A stretch of 64,000 bases of DNA. Source: Candidatus Accumulibacter proximus. Lineage in GTDB: Bacteria; Pseudomonadota; Gammaproteobacteria; Burkholderiales; Rhodocyclaceae. Both the position numbers and the translations under genes were made by a program. Below the pieces are notes generated by a model that worked only from the letters and a program-made list of their open reading frames with translations, searched no databases and was not told the DNA's origin. Within the stretch, counting starts at the first letter, position 1; every line of letters begins with the position of its first letter. The stretch spans positions 186,001 to 250,000 of the forward strand of contig JADJMH010000006.1 in NCBI GenBank assembly GCA_016709675.1, read 5' to 3'. Shown in pieces: positions 51,699 to 60,385 of the stretch.

Positions 51699-52832
51699 CT
51701 AGCGGTAGTCAGAATTCCACGCGGAACTCGATCCGAGCAGCGAGCGAATCAGTACGATCATGAAGGACAGTAGTCCCAGAACTGCTGACCAGATCCCCTC
51801 GCTGATCCCCAGGCCCAGCAGGATGCCGCCAAGAGCAAACAAGAGCGCGCGCAGAACGCCGCCGCGGCGCAGTGCCGCGTGCATTCGGTCACGGGTTGGC
51901 GTACGCTTGCCGCGGTGTAACCAGACGGGCAGTAGCTGCGTCAGGGCGCCGGTGACCATTGGCAGGAGGAAGGCGACGACAAACGCCGGCACCGCATCTC
52001 GGCCAGCGAGAATTCCCAGACCATGGGCCATGCCCAAGACGAGGAGCAGCAGGAAGCCGCACAGTGCCCCGACCAGCGGTGCCGTAACCCCATCGGACGC
52101 AAGCGCCCTCGCTCCATAGCGCCGCAGCCAGGAGACAAGGATCCTGAACCCGACATAGGCCAGGAGGGCCGCGCCGGCCAGCGCCAGCGGCAGCCAGAAG
52201 GCAGCACCGACCGCAGCCATCAGAATCCCGGCGATGGCGCAGGGCAGGTCATGCTGCAGCCGCCTTGCGGCATCGGCATCGGGACCGCTCAGCACCGTGG
52301 GCAGCAGAACCTGCAGGGTGCCGAGTGCGGTCAGGCCGACGAAGCCGAGAGTATTGAGATGCAGATGCAGCAGGCGCAATTCTGGTCGGGCCTGCGGCCA
52401 CCAGCTCATGGCCGGGACGAGAATCAGGGCCGTGGACAGAAAGACAACGGCCGCCAGGTACCAGCGCCAGCCAGGGTGAGGTCGCCCGAGCGTGCGTTTG
52501 GCTCGCAGCACCAGCCAGCCAGCAAGGAAGGCGGCGATCACGAGCGCGCCGAGTGCAGCGGCTGCCACGGCTGGCATTTCACCCGTGAAATCGAGAAACG
52601 CCAGCCAACCTGCCAACTGCAGGCCGAAAGGTGCCAGCAACAGGCTTCGGGGTGCCATGCCACTGCGGGTCAGGACGGGGACGAAATGGGTGATGGCACC
52701 GAAGATCAGCGGCATGATGCCGATGACGAACACCAGATGGATGACTGCTGCTGGCGACGTCTCACCAAAGCGCAGCAGGACAAGCGCCGCAAGGAAAGTC
52801 GCGACGGCTGAAAGAGCCAGGTAGATCAGCAC
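51699..52832 (-). CDS. Polytopic membrane protein (haem-copper-oxidase-I/NnrS-like)
   Basis: A 377-residue protein with about ten to twelve hydrophobic segments. Several His lie in or next to helices, for example AVIHLVFVIG, GAITHFVPVL and LRLLHLHLNTLGFVGL, a pattern that recalls haem-binding NnrS or oxidase subunit I-like proteins, but I see no complete family signature. It follows a DUF2249 gene in the same direction by 113 bases, and DUF2249 proteins are often linked to nitrogen oxide or oxygen respiration, so a role in respiratory or NO-related chemistry is inferred. The extreme C-terminus (SSAWNSDYR) is hydrophilic. Confidence 0.62.
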   Translation of the reverse strand: MLIYLALSAVATFLAALVLLRFGETSPAAVIHLVFVIGIMPLIFGAITHFVPVLTRSGMAPRSLLLAPFGLQLAGWLAFLDFTGEMPAVAAAALGALVIAAFLAGWLVLRAKRTLGRPHPGWRWYLAAVVFLSTALILVPAMSWWPQARPELRLLHLHLNTLGFVGLTALGTLQVLLPTVLSGPDADAARRLQHDLPCAIAGILMAAVGAAFWLPLALAGAALLAYVGFRILVSWLRRYGARALASDGVTAPLVGALCGFLLLLVLGMAHGLGILAGRDAVPAFVVAFLLPMVTGALTQLLPVWLHRGKRTPTRDRMHAALRRGGVLRALLFALGGILLGLGISEGIWSAVLGLLSFMIVLIRSLLGSSSAWNSDYR

Positions 52833-52945
52833 GACTTTGTCCTGCAGGATGAAGGGATGCCTCGATCCCGCCAGGTTTCTGCCCGGCGGCTTCGGCTACT
52901 CCTGGCGGCGCTTTTTGCCCGTGTCCGGGCTACGGGACGGCGACG

Positions 52946-53203
52946 TCAGACTCTGCGGGTGAAGTCGATGACGATGGCCCCCTGCTCCCGCTGTACGTAG
53001 CTGATTGCCAGCGCATCGCCATAGCGGCTTTGCAGTTGGGCGAGCAGGGGGAGGGGATCATGGTCATTGCCGAAGCGCATCGTTTCCCCTGGAATCAGCG
53101 CGTCGAGTGCGCCGAAAATCGCCGCATGGCGAAAACGCTTGGCGATGCCGCGGGCGTCGAAAGGATAGATGGCTTCGATAGTGGGCTGATCACAGGAATG
53201 CAT
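52946..53203 (-). CDS. DUF2249 domain protein
   Basis: An 85-residue protein from ATG 53203, which has GGAG seven bases upstream (better than the alternative at 53254). It shows the DUF2249 pattern: DARGIAKRFRHAAIFGALDA, LIPGETMRFGNDHDPLPL (the conserved NDHDPxPL) and a closing beta strand. Function unknown; the family often neighbours hemerythrin, nitric oxide reductase and SUF-like genes. It is co-oriented with the membrane protein downstream. Confidence 0.85.
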   Translation of the reverse strand: MHSCDQPTIEAIYPFDARGIAKRFRHAAIFGALDALIPGETMRFGNDHDPLPLLAQLQSRYGDALAISYVQREQGAIVIDFTRRV

Positions 53204-53427
53204 GAAGTTCTCCGGGGACAATAGTGTTTGGGGAAGCAGGATTATCGGTTTCATAATCTGCTATGTCTTTGATGTCGGCAGGCAATACCCGTACGTGTAT
53301 TGTGGGATCCATGGCGAGGAACAAAGTGCAAACAGTCCCGACAAGGCTCGCTGTGCCTCGTTGCCAGGCGTCTGCCCGCAAGCACCAGCAGGCACGTTTC
53401 CTGGCGGTTTCGGGGATAATGCGGATC

Positions 53428-53967
53428 ATGCGCCGCCAGTTGAGAAAATACCTCCCCGACCATGAGTCCATCCGCCGCAATCCCTGGTTGCGGCCGTTCC
53501 AGTCGTCATTGCTACATCCACGGCTGTGGCATCTCAACCGTCACTCGGCTGCCGGTGCGGTCGCGGCTGGCCTGTTCTGCGGGTTGATTCCCGGGCCGCT
53601 GCAGATGATCGGAGCGGCAGTCAGTGCGCTGACCTTCCGCGTCAATCTTCCGCTGGCCCTGTTGGTCACCCTCTACACCAACCCTTTCACCATTGTTCCT
53701 CTCTATCTGGCGGCTTACCAGATTGGCCGTTTGCTCATCGGCGACGGCAGCGGATTCCTCTTTCCGCCCGCCTTCAGTATTGCGGCCTTTACCGATTGGA
53801 CCGAGGCGATGCAGGCCTGGATGCTCGCCGTTGCCAAACCGCTGGCGGTGGGCCTCATCGTTCTGGCCAGTGGCCTGGCGATCATCGGCTACATGGCTAC
53901 CAAGGCCGCTTGGCGCCTGTACCTGATCAAGGCCTGGCGAGGGCGCAGACGGCAGTCCTCAAGCTGA
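53428..53967 (+). CDS. DUF2062 membrane protein
   Basis: A 179-residue protein from ATG 53428 (MRRQLRKYLPDHESIR), the usual family start; earlier ATGs at 53419 and 53263 are possible but unsupported. After a basic amphipathic start come HPRLWHLNRHSAAGAVAAG, GLFCGLIPGPLQMIGAA and NPFTIVPLYLAAYQIG, the hallmark of DUF2062, with three to four TM segments. The protein ends in a very basic tail (RGRRRQSSS). Function unknown; some members are fused to glycosyltransferases. Confidence 0.88.
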   Translation: MRRQLRKYLPDHESIRRNPWLRPFQSSLLHPRLWHLNRHSAAGAVAAGLFCGLIPGPLQMIGAAVSALTFRVNLPLALLVTLYTNPFTIVPLYLAAYQIGRLLIGDGSGFLFPPAFSIAAFTDWTEAMQAWMLAVAKPLAVGLIVLASGLAIIGYMATKAAWRLYLIKAWRGRRRQSSS

Positions 53968-54327
53968 TGCCTGCCCCGCAGAATTGCGCCAGATCGAACG
54001 GCTGAGTGACGCGAGAGGATCTGTGCGTTGCGCTCGGTACGAGTTCGCCGGCTAGTCGTTGTCTGGACGCCCTGGTACGCAGGTCCTCGTTGAGGATTCA
54101 ATTGCCGATGTACATCTGGTACTTGGCGCCGTTGGCGAACGAGCAGGTCCCTGGGCCCTGATAGGGTGTGTTCATCGGATGGTAGGCCAGGCGGGGGCCT
54201 GTGTTCCTTGGGACATCGATTTCTCCCTTTATCAAGCTCAGATGCGAGTCAGCCGACAAACAAAGCATAGTCGACAGGCCTTGCTTTGACGTTCGGATTG
54301 GCTGCCGGTGCCGAGCGCGTGCGCCAT
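53968..54327. other. Gap between DUF2062 and marC genes
   Basis: No established gene. The minus strand holds a short protein-like ORF (54268-54098, listed separately). No terminator with U-tract seen. Confidence 0.4.
54098..54268 (-). CDS. Possible small ORF with MORN-like motif
   Basis: A 56-codon frame on the minus strand (ATG 54268) that ends with NTPYQGPGTCSFANGAKYQM and YIGN. The words YxGxGTCxFANGAKY look like one MORN repeat (YxGxxxNGxxHGxG type). Two other starts exist: ATG 54216 has the best RBS (AAGGGAG) but lies in a different frame and stops after 14 codons at an ATGA that restarts at 54175 in the MORN-like frame. That arrangement suggests either a frameshifted remnant or a coupled mini-ORF. 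Evidence is thin. Confidence 0.3.
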   Translation of the reverse strand: MLCLSADSHLSLIKGEIDVPRNTGPRLAYHPMNTPYQGPGTCSFANGAKYQMYIGN

Positions 54328-54930
54328 TCAGCCGCGCGCCAGCTGCAGCGCGAAGGTCTTGATGCCCCGCAGCATCATTTCAATCGACATCGCCACCAGC
54401 ACCAGGCCCATCAGGCGTTCAAGGGCGACCACGAAGCGATCGCCCGCCACGCGCTGAATACGCTCGGCAAGCACCAGTATGATGGCGCTTACTGCCATGG
54501 TGATGCAGAGGGCGCCAATCCACTCCAGGCGCCGGTCCGGTGCCTGCGAGACCAGTAAGAGCACCGTGGCGAGCGCCGAGGGCCCGGCGATGGCCGGGAT
54601 TGCCAGTGGCACGATAAGCGGTTCGCCGGTGGGCTCGGCTGTGTCAGCGCGTGGTGGCGGGAAAATCATACGCAGCGCGATCAGGAACAGGATGACGCCG
54701 CCACCGATCTGCAGCGACAACTCGCTCAGGTTCATCAATTGCAGAAAGCGTTCGCCGATGAACATGAAGGTCAGCAGTAGAACGAAGGCAATCGAGACCT
54801 CCCGCAGGATCACCCATGGTCGACGCTGCGGAGCGACGTGCCGAAGCGCATTGGCGAAGATCGGGATATTCCCGATCGGATCGGTGATCAGAATCAGCAG
54901 GATGGTCGCTGAAGCAAAGGTGTAGGTCAT
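54328..54930 (-). CDS. MarC-family integral membrane protein
   Basis: A 200-residue protein from ATG 54930 (MTYTFASATILLILITDPIGN). It has six TM segments; the family marks are LITDPIGNIPIFANAL, SLQIGGGVILFLIALRMI and LAIPAIAGPSALATVLLL. MarC proteins were once linked to multiple antibiotic resistance, but that role was withdrawn for E. coli MarC and the function is unknown. A longer start at 54972 adds a non-conserved tail. It stands alone between the DUF2062 gene and the cytochrome genes. Confidence 0.92.
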   Translation of the reverse strand: MTYTFASATILLILITDPIGNIPIFANALRHVAPQRRPWVILREVSIAFVLLLTFMFIGERFLQLMNLSELSLQIGGGVILFLIALRMIFPPPRADTAEPTGEPLIVPLAIPAIAGPSALATVLLLVSQAPDRRLEWIGALCITMAVSAIILVLAERIQRVAGDRFVVALERLMGLVLVAMSIEMMLRGIKTFALQLARG

Positions 54931-55150
54931 GGTTACAGGCCCCCGGCGGCCGAGTGGCGGCCTGCAGCCCAACCCGGCGGACGTCGCCGGCAGCGAACCC
55001 GCCGAGCGGGATCGGCATGCCGGTGGTCGAGGTGATGAGGGCTGTGCATCGTTACAGGATAGCAGGCCTGCGCCAGGTCTCCCATTTCACTGCTGGCCCG
55101 CATTAATGGGCGGGCGCGTGGTTAGAAGCATTGAGCCCGGGACCGCTGGC

Positions 55151-55185
55151 AAGAAAAAGCGGGCAGAGCCGAAGCTCTGCCCGCT
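55151..55185 (-). terminator. Rho-independent terminator of the cytochrome gene
   Basis: On the minus strand an 11-bp perfect stem (AGCGGGCAGAG with CTCTGCCCGCT, at 55185-55175 and 55168-55158) with a six-base loop is followed by TTTTTCTT. It begins about 20 bases after the stop codon of the haem protein gene. Confidence 0.92.
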
Positions 55186-55204
55186 GTCGGAAGTCCCGCT
55201 AGCC

Positions 55205-56044
55205 TTACTGCTTGGCAGCCTTGATGTCGCCGTCGGCACCGAAGCCCATGGTGTAGCCCATCGAAACATGATGGAAGCGGCCGACGGAATGGTCGGAGTG
55301 AATGGCGACACCGAACGGAACGGCCTTGCCTTCCGCCAGGGCGCCATTCAGCTTGCGCGTGAAGGTCACGGTGTAGGTGTCGCCGGCCTTGCTGCCTTCG
55401 GCCTTGACGCCGGCGCTGCCGCCTTCCATGTTGCGCTTGTCGGTGACCGAGCCATCCGCTGCCTTGGCGCCCTTGGCACTCTTCCACTGCATCAATTCGT
55501 AGGCGCCATCCTTGGTGTACTTGGTCTTCTTGTCGTCGGCACCCGGCATCGTCCGTGCGTCACTATGGCAGGTTGCCCAGCAGCCGACCTGTGCGCCCTG
55601 GGTGACCTTGTCGTTGGCAAACATGACCGTCGCCTTGACGTCGTTTTCCTTGTCGGCCGGGTCGACGCCGCCGCCCGGTGCCTTGAAGGTCAGGCGAACG
55701 TAGACATTATCCTTGTCGTACGCTGACTGCACGCTGACCGGGAAATTCATCGTTTTAGGCGCGCCCTTGGGTTCGAGGTCCTTGCCGGCCAGGCGCTTCA
55801 TGTCGAAGTTGAGGCCACCCTTTTCCTCATGGCAGCCGACGCAGCTCTCGCCCTTGTTCAGTCCGGTGCGTCCGCTGTGATCCGACTTCTTCATGATCCA
55901 CTCAATCGGTGTCACGCCGGCGTGGAAGACCTGAACGTCGCGTTTGGGGACCTTGCTCCAGTCCGGGGCAGCCGCCTGCACAAGCTGCGAACCGAGGGCC
56001 AGAATGGCGCCCAACAGGGCAAGGGAAACGCTCGTTCTTTTCAT
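55205..56044 (-). CDS. Exported haem protein with ethylbenzene-dehydrogenase-type domain
   Basis: About 279 residues from ATG 56044 (signal peptide VSLALLGAILALGSQLVQAA). One classical haem c site is CVGCH (GESCVGCHEEKGG); a second possible site is CWATCH, a CxxxCH variant (GCWATCHSDARTMPG). The C-terminal region (FGVAIHSDHSVGRFHHVSMG) matches the ethylbenzene-dehydrogenase-related haem-binding domain (EB_dh), which binds haem b via Met and Lys/His. It would be a periplasmic electron carrier. It follows the tetrahaem NapC/NirT gene by 110 bases and ends in a strong terminator, so the pair looks like one electron-transfer unit. Confidence 0.85.
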   Translation of the reverse strand: MKRTSVSLALLGAILALGSQLVQAAAPDWSKVPKRDVQVFHAGVTPIEWIMKKSDHSGRTGLNKGESCVGCHEEKGGLNFDMKRLAGKDLEPKGAPKTMNFPVSVQSAYDKDNVYVRLTFKAPGGGVDPADKENDVKATVMFANDKVTQGAQVGCWATCHSDARTMPGADDKKTKYTKDGAYELMQWKSAKGAKAADGSVTDKRNMEGGSAGVKAEGSKAGDTYTVTFTRKLNGALAEGKAVPFGVAIHSDHSVGRFHHVSMGYTMGFGADGDIKAAKQ

Positions 56045-56154
56045 CTCAGACTCCAATCAAGTGTTGATGCGGTCAAGGCCGGCCAAAGAAGGTTGGATGC
56101 GCAGCGTCCGTCTCGGGCCGCAAATCGGGTCGAACGCCTCTGGTCGGACGGCGA

Positions 56155-56742
56155 CTATTCGTCTTCCTCTTCCGGCATGTTTTTCGGCTTGTGGTGCGCG
56201 ATGCCCTTGTGGCAATCGATACAGGTCTGCTTGTCCTCCTGGCCGATCTTGTGCATCTTGGAGGCGCGAGCCTTCTGTTTCTCGATATCCATCGCCGAGA
56301 ACGAGTGGCAGTTGCGGCACTCCCGCGAATCGCTCGCTTTCATCCGGGTCCACTCGTTGTTGGCGAGTTCCAGGCGCTTGGCCTCGAACTTCTCGGGGGT
56401 GGAAATCGTCCCCATGACCTTGCCGTAGAGCTCCTTGCTCGCCGCGATCTTGCGCATCATCTTGTGCCCCCAGTCCTTGGGCACGTGACAGTCCGAGCAG
56501 TAGGCGCGCACGCCGGTGCGGTTGGTGTAGTGGATCGTCTTCTTGTATTCCTGGTAGACGTTGTCCTTCATCTCGTGACAGCCGATACAGAATTCCAGCG
56601 TGTTGGTCGCCTCCATGGCGGTGTTGAAACCACCCCAGAAGAAAACCCCGGCAACAAAACCGACCGACAGCAGGGCCAGCAGCGAATACTTGGCACTTGG
56701 GCGTTTGAGTTTTGCCCAGAAACCTGAGCCGCTTTCGGTCAC
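56155..56742 (-). CDS. NapC/NirT-family tetrahaem cytochrome c
   Basis: A 195-residue membrane-anchored cytochrome. One N-terminal TM helix (YSLLALLSVGFVAGVFFWGG) precedes four CxxCH haem sites: CIGCH, CSDCH, CRNCH and CIDCH. The stretch NTLEFCIGCHEMKDNVYQEY is typical of NapC/NirT quinol dehydrogenases, which pass electrons from the quinol pool to periplasmic partners. The partner here is probably the haem protein encoded just downstream. The C-terminus is acidic (NMPEEEDE). Confidence 0.93.
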   Translation of the reverse strand: MTESGSGFWAKLKRPSAKYSLLALLSVGFVAGVFFWGGFNTAMEATNTLEFCIGCHEMKDNVYQEYKKTIHYTNRTGVRAYCSDCHVPKDWGHKMMRKIAASKELYGKVMGTISTPEKFEAKRLELANNEWTRMKASDSRECRNCHSFSAMDIEKQKARASKMHKIGQEDKQTCIDCHKGIAHHKPKNMPEEEDE

Positions 56743-56892
56743 GATACTTCCCCCTGTCTGATTCTGTTTGTGTCATCTGCCAAGCGCCGATGTTGGCAAG
56801 AGTCTAGCGGATCAGGAGAAGCGGACGGTTTGATCTATGTTAACAATTCCAACAAATTGCCTTGGCCTGGAAAGCGATGCAGGGCCGAGGAT

Positions 56893-58107
56893 TCAAGGCT
56901 GGACCTGGTCGATCAGCAGGCGCAGCTTCTGGCTGCCGGGCTTGACGCCGGCAAGCGTGCCAAAGAGGTCGCCACTCGAGCTTTGCGCCTGGCCCGCCTT
57001 GACGATGCGCGCCTCGATGCTGACGGTAGCGAAGTCCGAGAGCTTCTTGCCCCCCACCAGAGCCATGGAGTCATCGAGGCGAAAGCTCAGGGGCAAATCG
57101 GCGACCGTCGCCCGCATCGCAGCCAGCGGCATGCGAGGCCCCTCTGGCGCGCGGGCAAAGACGAACAGTACATCGTCAGGTTTTACCTGCCCCGCGAGTT
57201 TGCCGCTCAGCGTCACCTCCCCGCTGACCGTGCCTCTGGCGGCCGCAGGCCGGCGGGCAGACTTGCCGTCGCCAGCCTGCGTTGCTGCGATCTCGCGTGC
57301 CTTGAGTACCGCTGCCTCGAGTGCCTTCGCGTCGTCGGATCCCGGATCAAGCTCGGCCAGCAGACGCGACCAGTATTCCGCGGCGGCCGCAAAGTCCTGC
57401 CGGTCGCGGGCGGCGGCGCCAGCGAGGAGAAGCGCCTGTGGTTCGTTGGCGTCAAGCTTCAGCGCCCGCTCGATGAGCTCGGTCGGCTTGCCCTGCAGGT
57501 TGCCGCCATTGATCCGGCTGAGGACCTCGGCATAATCGGCGAGCAATGTCGCGTCCTGGTCGACGAGAGCGCCGGCGCGACCGTAGGCATCGGCAGCCTC
57601 GGGGAAGCGCTCGAGGACCTTGTACGAACGTGCCAGCATCACCCAGCCCTTGCTGTCGTCGGGGTTCTTCTTCAGCTTCTCGACCAGGCCGGCGAGCATT
57701 TGCTCGATCTGTTCCGGATCGATACGCGCCTGCCGCTGCAGCGGGTCGAGCGCGCGCGGCTCGCCGAGCAGCAGATAGCCAGCTGCAGTGGCGAGCGGGA
57801 TGATCAGGAGCAGGGCGAGGGCGGTCTTGCGGCCACCCTGGGTGCGGGCTGCCGGTGCCGACTGTGGTTCCACTTCGTCGAGCAGGCGACGCTGCAGTTC
57901 TGCCTGGGCCTGCACGAAGTCGGCTTCGGCGAGCGAGCCTTCCTCGCGCTCACGTTCAAGTTCGGCGAGCTGATCACGAAAGATCGCCAGATTGGCTTCC
58001 CGTCGGTCGCCGCTGCCCACGGGCTCTGGCAGACGCCAGAGCGGTGGCAGCAGGATGGCGATGATGGCGACGACCAGCAGCGCCGCGACGATGATGAAAG
58101 CGCTCAT
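56893..58107 (-). CDS. ccmI: Cytochrome c maturation protein CcmI
   Basis: A 404-residue protein from ATG 58107 (MSAFIIVAALLVVAIIAIL). Two TM helices (first at the start, second at KTALALLLIIPLATAAGYLL) enclose a cytoplasmic loop with REANLAIFRDQLAELERE, the CcmI leucine-zipper-like motif. The periplasmic part has TPRs (DSKGWVMLARSYKVLERFPE, ADAYGRAGALV) and a C-terminal beta domain. CcmI chaperones apocytochromes to the CcmF/H haem lyase. It overlaps the stop of the ccmH remnant (ATGA). Confidence 0.92.
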   Translation of the reverse strand: MSAFIIVAALLVVAIIAILLPPLWRLPEPVGSGDRREANLAIFRDQLAELEREREEGSLAEADFVQAQAELQRRLLDEVEPQSAPAARTQGGRKTALALLLIIPLATAAGYLLLGEPRALDPLQRQARIDPEQIEQMLAGLVEKLKKNPDDSKGWVMLARSYKVLERFPEAADAYGRAGALVDQDATLLADYAEVLSRINGGNLQGKPTELIERALKLDANEPQALLLAGAAARDRQDFAAAAEYWSRLLAELDPGSDDAKALEAAVLKAREIAATQAGDGKSARRPAAARGTVSGEVTLSGKLAGQVKPDDVLFVFARAPEGPRMPLAAMRATVADLPLSFRLDDSMALVGGKKLSDFATVSIEARIVKAGQAQSSSGDLFGTLAGVKPGSQKLRLLIDQVQP

Positions 58108-58295
58108 GGGTGTCCCTGGCGAGAATCCTGGTCCTGCAGCAGGGCCTCGGCCCGGCGCTGCTCGTCGGCAGTCAGCGGCGTGTCCTTGATCGCCCGGTCG
58201 CGCCGGCGCAGGTAAAGGACCAGCGCCAGCAGGCCAGCGACGAACAGCAGGCCGGGGCCGAACCACAACAGTAGCGTGGTGCCTTTCAGCGGCGG
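58104..58295 (-). pseudogene. ccmH: 3' remnant of ccmH
   Basis: Only the last about 63 codons of CcmH remain: PPLKGTTLLLWFGPGLLFVA is the conserved C-terminal TM helix, followed by YLRRRDRAIKDTPLTADEQR and a polar tail. The N-terminal thioredoxin-like active site (LRCxxC) is absent. The reading frame continues by chance upstream to 58790 through unrelated DNA. The break lies at about 58296-58316, where accessory sequence begins. ccmH stop overlaps the ccmI start. The remaining ccm genes are not in the window. Confidence 0.88.
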
Positions 58296-58316
58296 CCAGC
58301 TGGGCGCACCGCTCGC

Positions 58317-58499
58317 GCTGACACGCCTGTCCCGACCCCGGCCGGGTGGTCCACGATGGGCGACCTGGTCCCCGGTGACTTCGTGTTCGCCGAGGATGGC
58401 GCGCCGTGTCGCGTCACCGGGGTCTCGCCGGTGCTGCTGGATCGGGAGTGCCTCACGATCGAGTTCGAAGGTGACCACAGAGAGAGCATCGGGCATTGA
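58317..58499 (+). pseudogene. Intein/Hint-domain N-terminal fragment
   Basis: A plus-strand frame reads ADTPVPTPAGWSTMGDLVPG, then DFVFAEDGAPCRVTGVSPVL and LDRECLTIEFEGDHRESIGH before a stop at 58497. This follows the Hint/intein block A and N2 pattern (D-T-x-x-x-T-P-x-G-W-x-x-x-G-D-L-x-x-G-D..F..xGxPxRVTG), as in inteins of phage or helicase genes. It lacks block B (TxxH) and everything after, and no Cys or Ser lies directly before the first block. It is therefore a broken piece, opposite in direction to ccmH and starting at its break point. Confidence 0.55.
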
Positions 58500-58589
58500 G
58501 GCAATAACTGTATGGGTGTACAGTTGATGCCTCTCGATTGCTCGACCCGAATCCCCCTGTCTGCCGCCTGTGCGTCTGCTCGCACTGCT

Positions 58590-60026
58590 GTCTATCGCCG
58601 TCGCCGGCCCGAGCGCACCGTGCTCTATCGCACCGTGCAGACGCACCTCGCCACCTGGCTCGAACTCTCCTACGACAGCCGCCAGGGCGCTTCCGGCCCA
58701 GCTCATGTCGAACGCGAGTTCCGCCGGTATCTCGAATGCGGGATTCTCGCGCATGGCTTTGCCCGCGCTCGATGCGCCGAGTGCGGTCACGATTTCCTCA
58801 TTGCCCCCTCGTGCATTCGTGCAAGGGCCGTGGTGTCTGTCCCGCTTGCAACACTCGGCGAATGGTCGAAACCGCAGCCCATCTGGCCGACCACGTTTTT
58901 CGGCGACTGCCGGTCCGCCAGTGGGTGCTGTCGGTTCCGAAGCGGCTGCGCTACTACCTGCAACACGATCCGGCGATCGAAACGCTGGCGCTGCGCATTT
59001 TCCTGAGCGTCGTCGAACAAGTCTTGCGCCGCGCCTGCCCGGCGGCGGGGTCCGATTCCCGCATCGGCGCGGTGGCCTTCATCTACCCCGCTTTGGGGCG
59101 CTGCTCAATCCGTAGGTGCACTGCCACTGCCTCATCATCGAGGACGTCTTCGCGGCGGACACCTCGGGAACTGCGACGTTTCACGAAAGCCGTGCCCCCG
59201 ACCAGAAGTTGCTCGACGAAGTGCAGGCCAAGGTCCACTGGCGTCTGCTGCGCGCGCTGACCCGACGCGGTGTGCTTGAGCTGGAAGACGCCGAGACGAT
59301 GGCGAACTGGGAACACGGTGGCGGCTTCTCGCTCGACGCCAGTGTGCGCGTGGACGGCGCCGACCGCCCGAGGTTGGAACGGCTGCTGCGCTACTGCGCT
59401 CGCCCGGCCTTCGCGCTGGAGCGCTGGCGTGAAATCGACGCCGAACACTTGGTCTACGAGAGTATCAAGCCGGGTCCCGGCGGCAGCGTCAGCCTGATGC
59501 TCACGCCCCTGGAACTGATTGGGCGTCTGGCGGCGCTGATTCCGCCGCCGCGCCGGCATCGCCATCGTTACTACGGGGTGCTAGCACCCAACGCGCCGCT
59601 ACGGGGGCAGGTCACTGCGCTCGCCGGCGTGCCAGACGGTACGCCGGCGGCAGCCGCGACCGAGTCAATCGCCGCGACCGCTGCGCCAGTCGGTCGTCCA
59701 GGGGACGGAGGAAGCACCGGGGGAAGAGGAAGCGATCCACAGTCGCATCGCCCGCTACGCCTGGGCGGTGCTGCTCGCGCGGATCTATGAGGTCTTTCCG
59801 CTCCTCTGTCCACGCTGCGGCGGCGAGATGCGAATCATCGCCTTCATCACCGACGCCGGTGCCGTGCGCGGATCCTGACCCATCTGGGTGAGCCGACCTC
59901 CCCGCCACGCCCGATGGGAGCCCGTGCGCCCCCGCTCTGGGAGAGGCAGGGCGCCACCCTGGGCGAGGACGACCCCCAGGCTCAGTCGGCGCCTGAGTAC
60001 GAATTCGATCAGCGCGTCGCCTGGTA
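58590..60026 (+). pseudogene. IS91-family transposase, multiply broken
   Basis: Homology to IS91-type rolling-circle transposases runs across several frames: RTVLYRTVQTHLATWLELSY, then CPACNTRRMVETAAHLADHV and FRRLPVRQWVLSVPKRLRYY, then after an in-frame TAG at 59113 VHCHCLIIEDVF, MANWEHGGGFSLDASVRVDG and LLRYCARPAFALERWRE, and finally RIYEVFPLLCPRCGGEMRII and the tail PEYEFDQRVAW before TAG at 60024. One break is an 8-bp tandem duplication (CTCGTGCA/TTCGTGCA at 58808-58823). At least four lesions are present, so this copy is dead. IS91 elements can mobilise adjacent DNA. Confidence 0.85.
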
Positions 60027-60199
60027 GGTGCTGGGAGCGTGCAGGCGCACAAGCGCAAAGCTCGAAGGCAGACGAGCTGCCATTGCCCGTCGTGAGATGA
60101 CCGCAGGCACTGAGCGCCCAGAATTCAGAGGACTTTTCAGGGGCTTCCGGGTCCAAATTCGACATTGACGCTGCTTGATGAAGGCTCATATACTCTCGT

Positions 60200-60385
60200 C
60201 GGTGACGTTGGATTTCTTATCCTTCGCTATGGCGAGCTGGCCGTGAAGGCCAAGGCTGGCGGGCGAGGATTCCCAACCCCAGACGGCTACATCGCCGCAG
60301 TCGCGGCCTCGCGGGGGTTCATCGTAGCGTCACGGCTCCCTATGAGGCCGCCAGCGTCACCGTCATAGATCCGTGGGAAGCGTAG
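60200..60385 (+). pseudogene. VapC toxin remnant
   Basis: A C-terminal piece of a VapC/FitB-type PIN domain: YGELAVKAKAGGRGFPTPDG then YIAAVAASRGFIVAS, with the conserved PTPDGYIAA word that includes the late acidic site. The end APYEAASVTVIDPWEA is in another frame after about 60335, so a small deletion has broken it. The N-terminus and any antitoxin are missing. Confidence 0.65.

Noticed and set aside
54059..54289. 76-codon plus-strand frame
   Set aside because: No motif, no RBS, and antisense to the MORN-like ORF.
58296..58790. N-terminal extension of the ccmH frame
   Set aside because: Open by chance through IS and Hint-like DNA on the other strand; no CcmH motifs.
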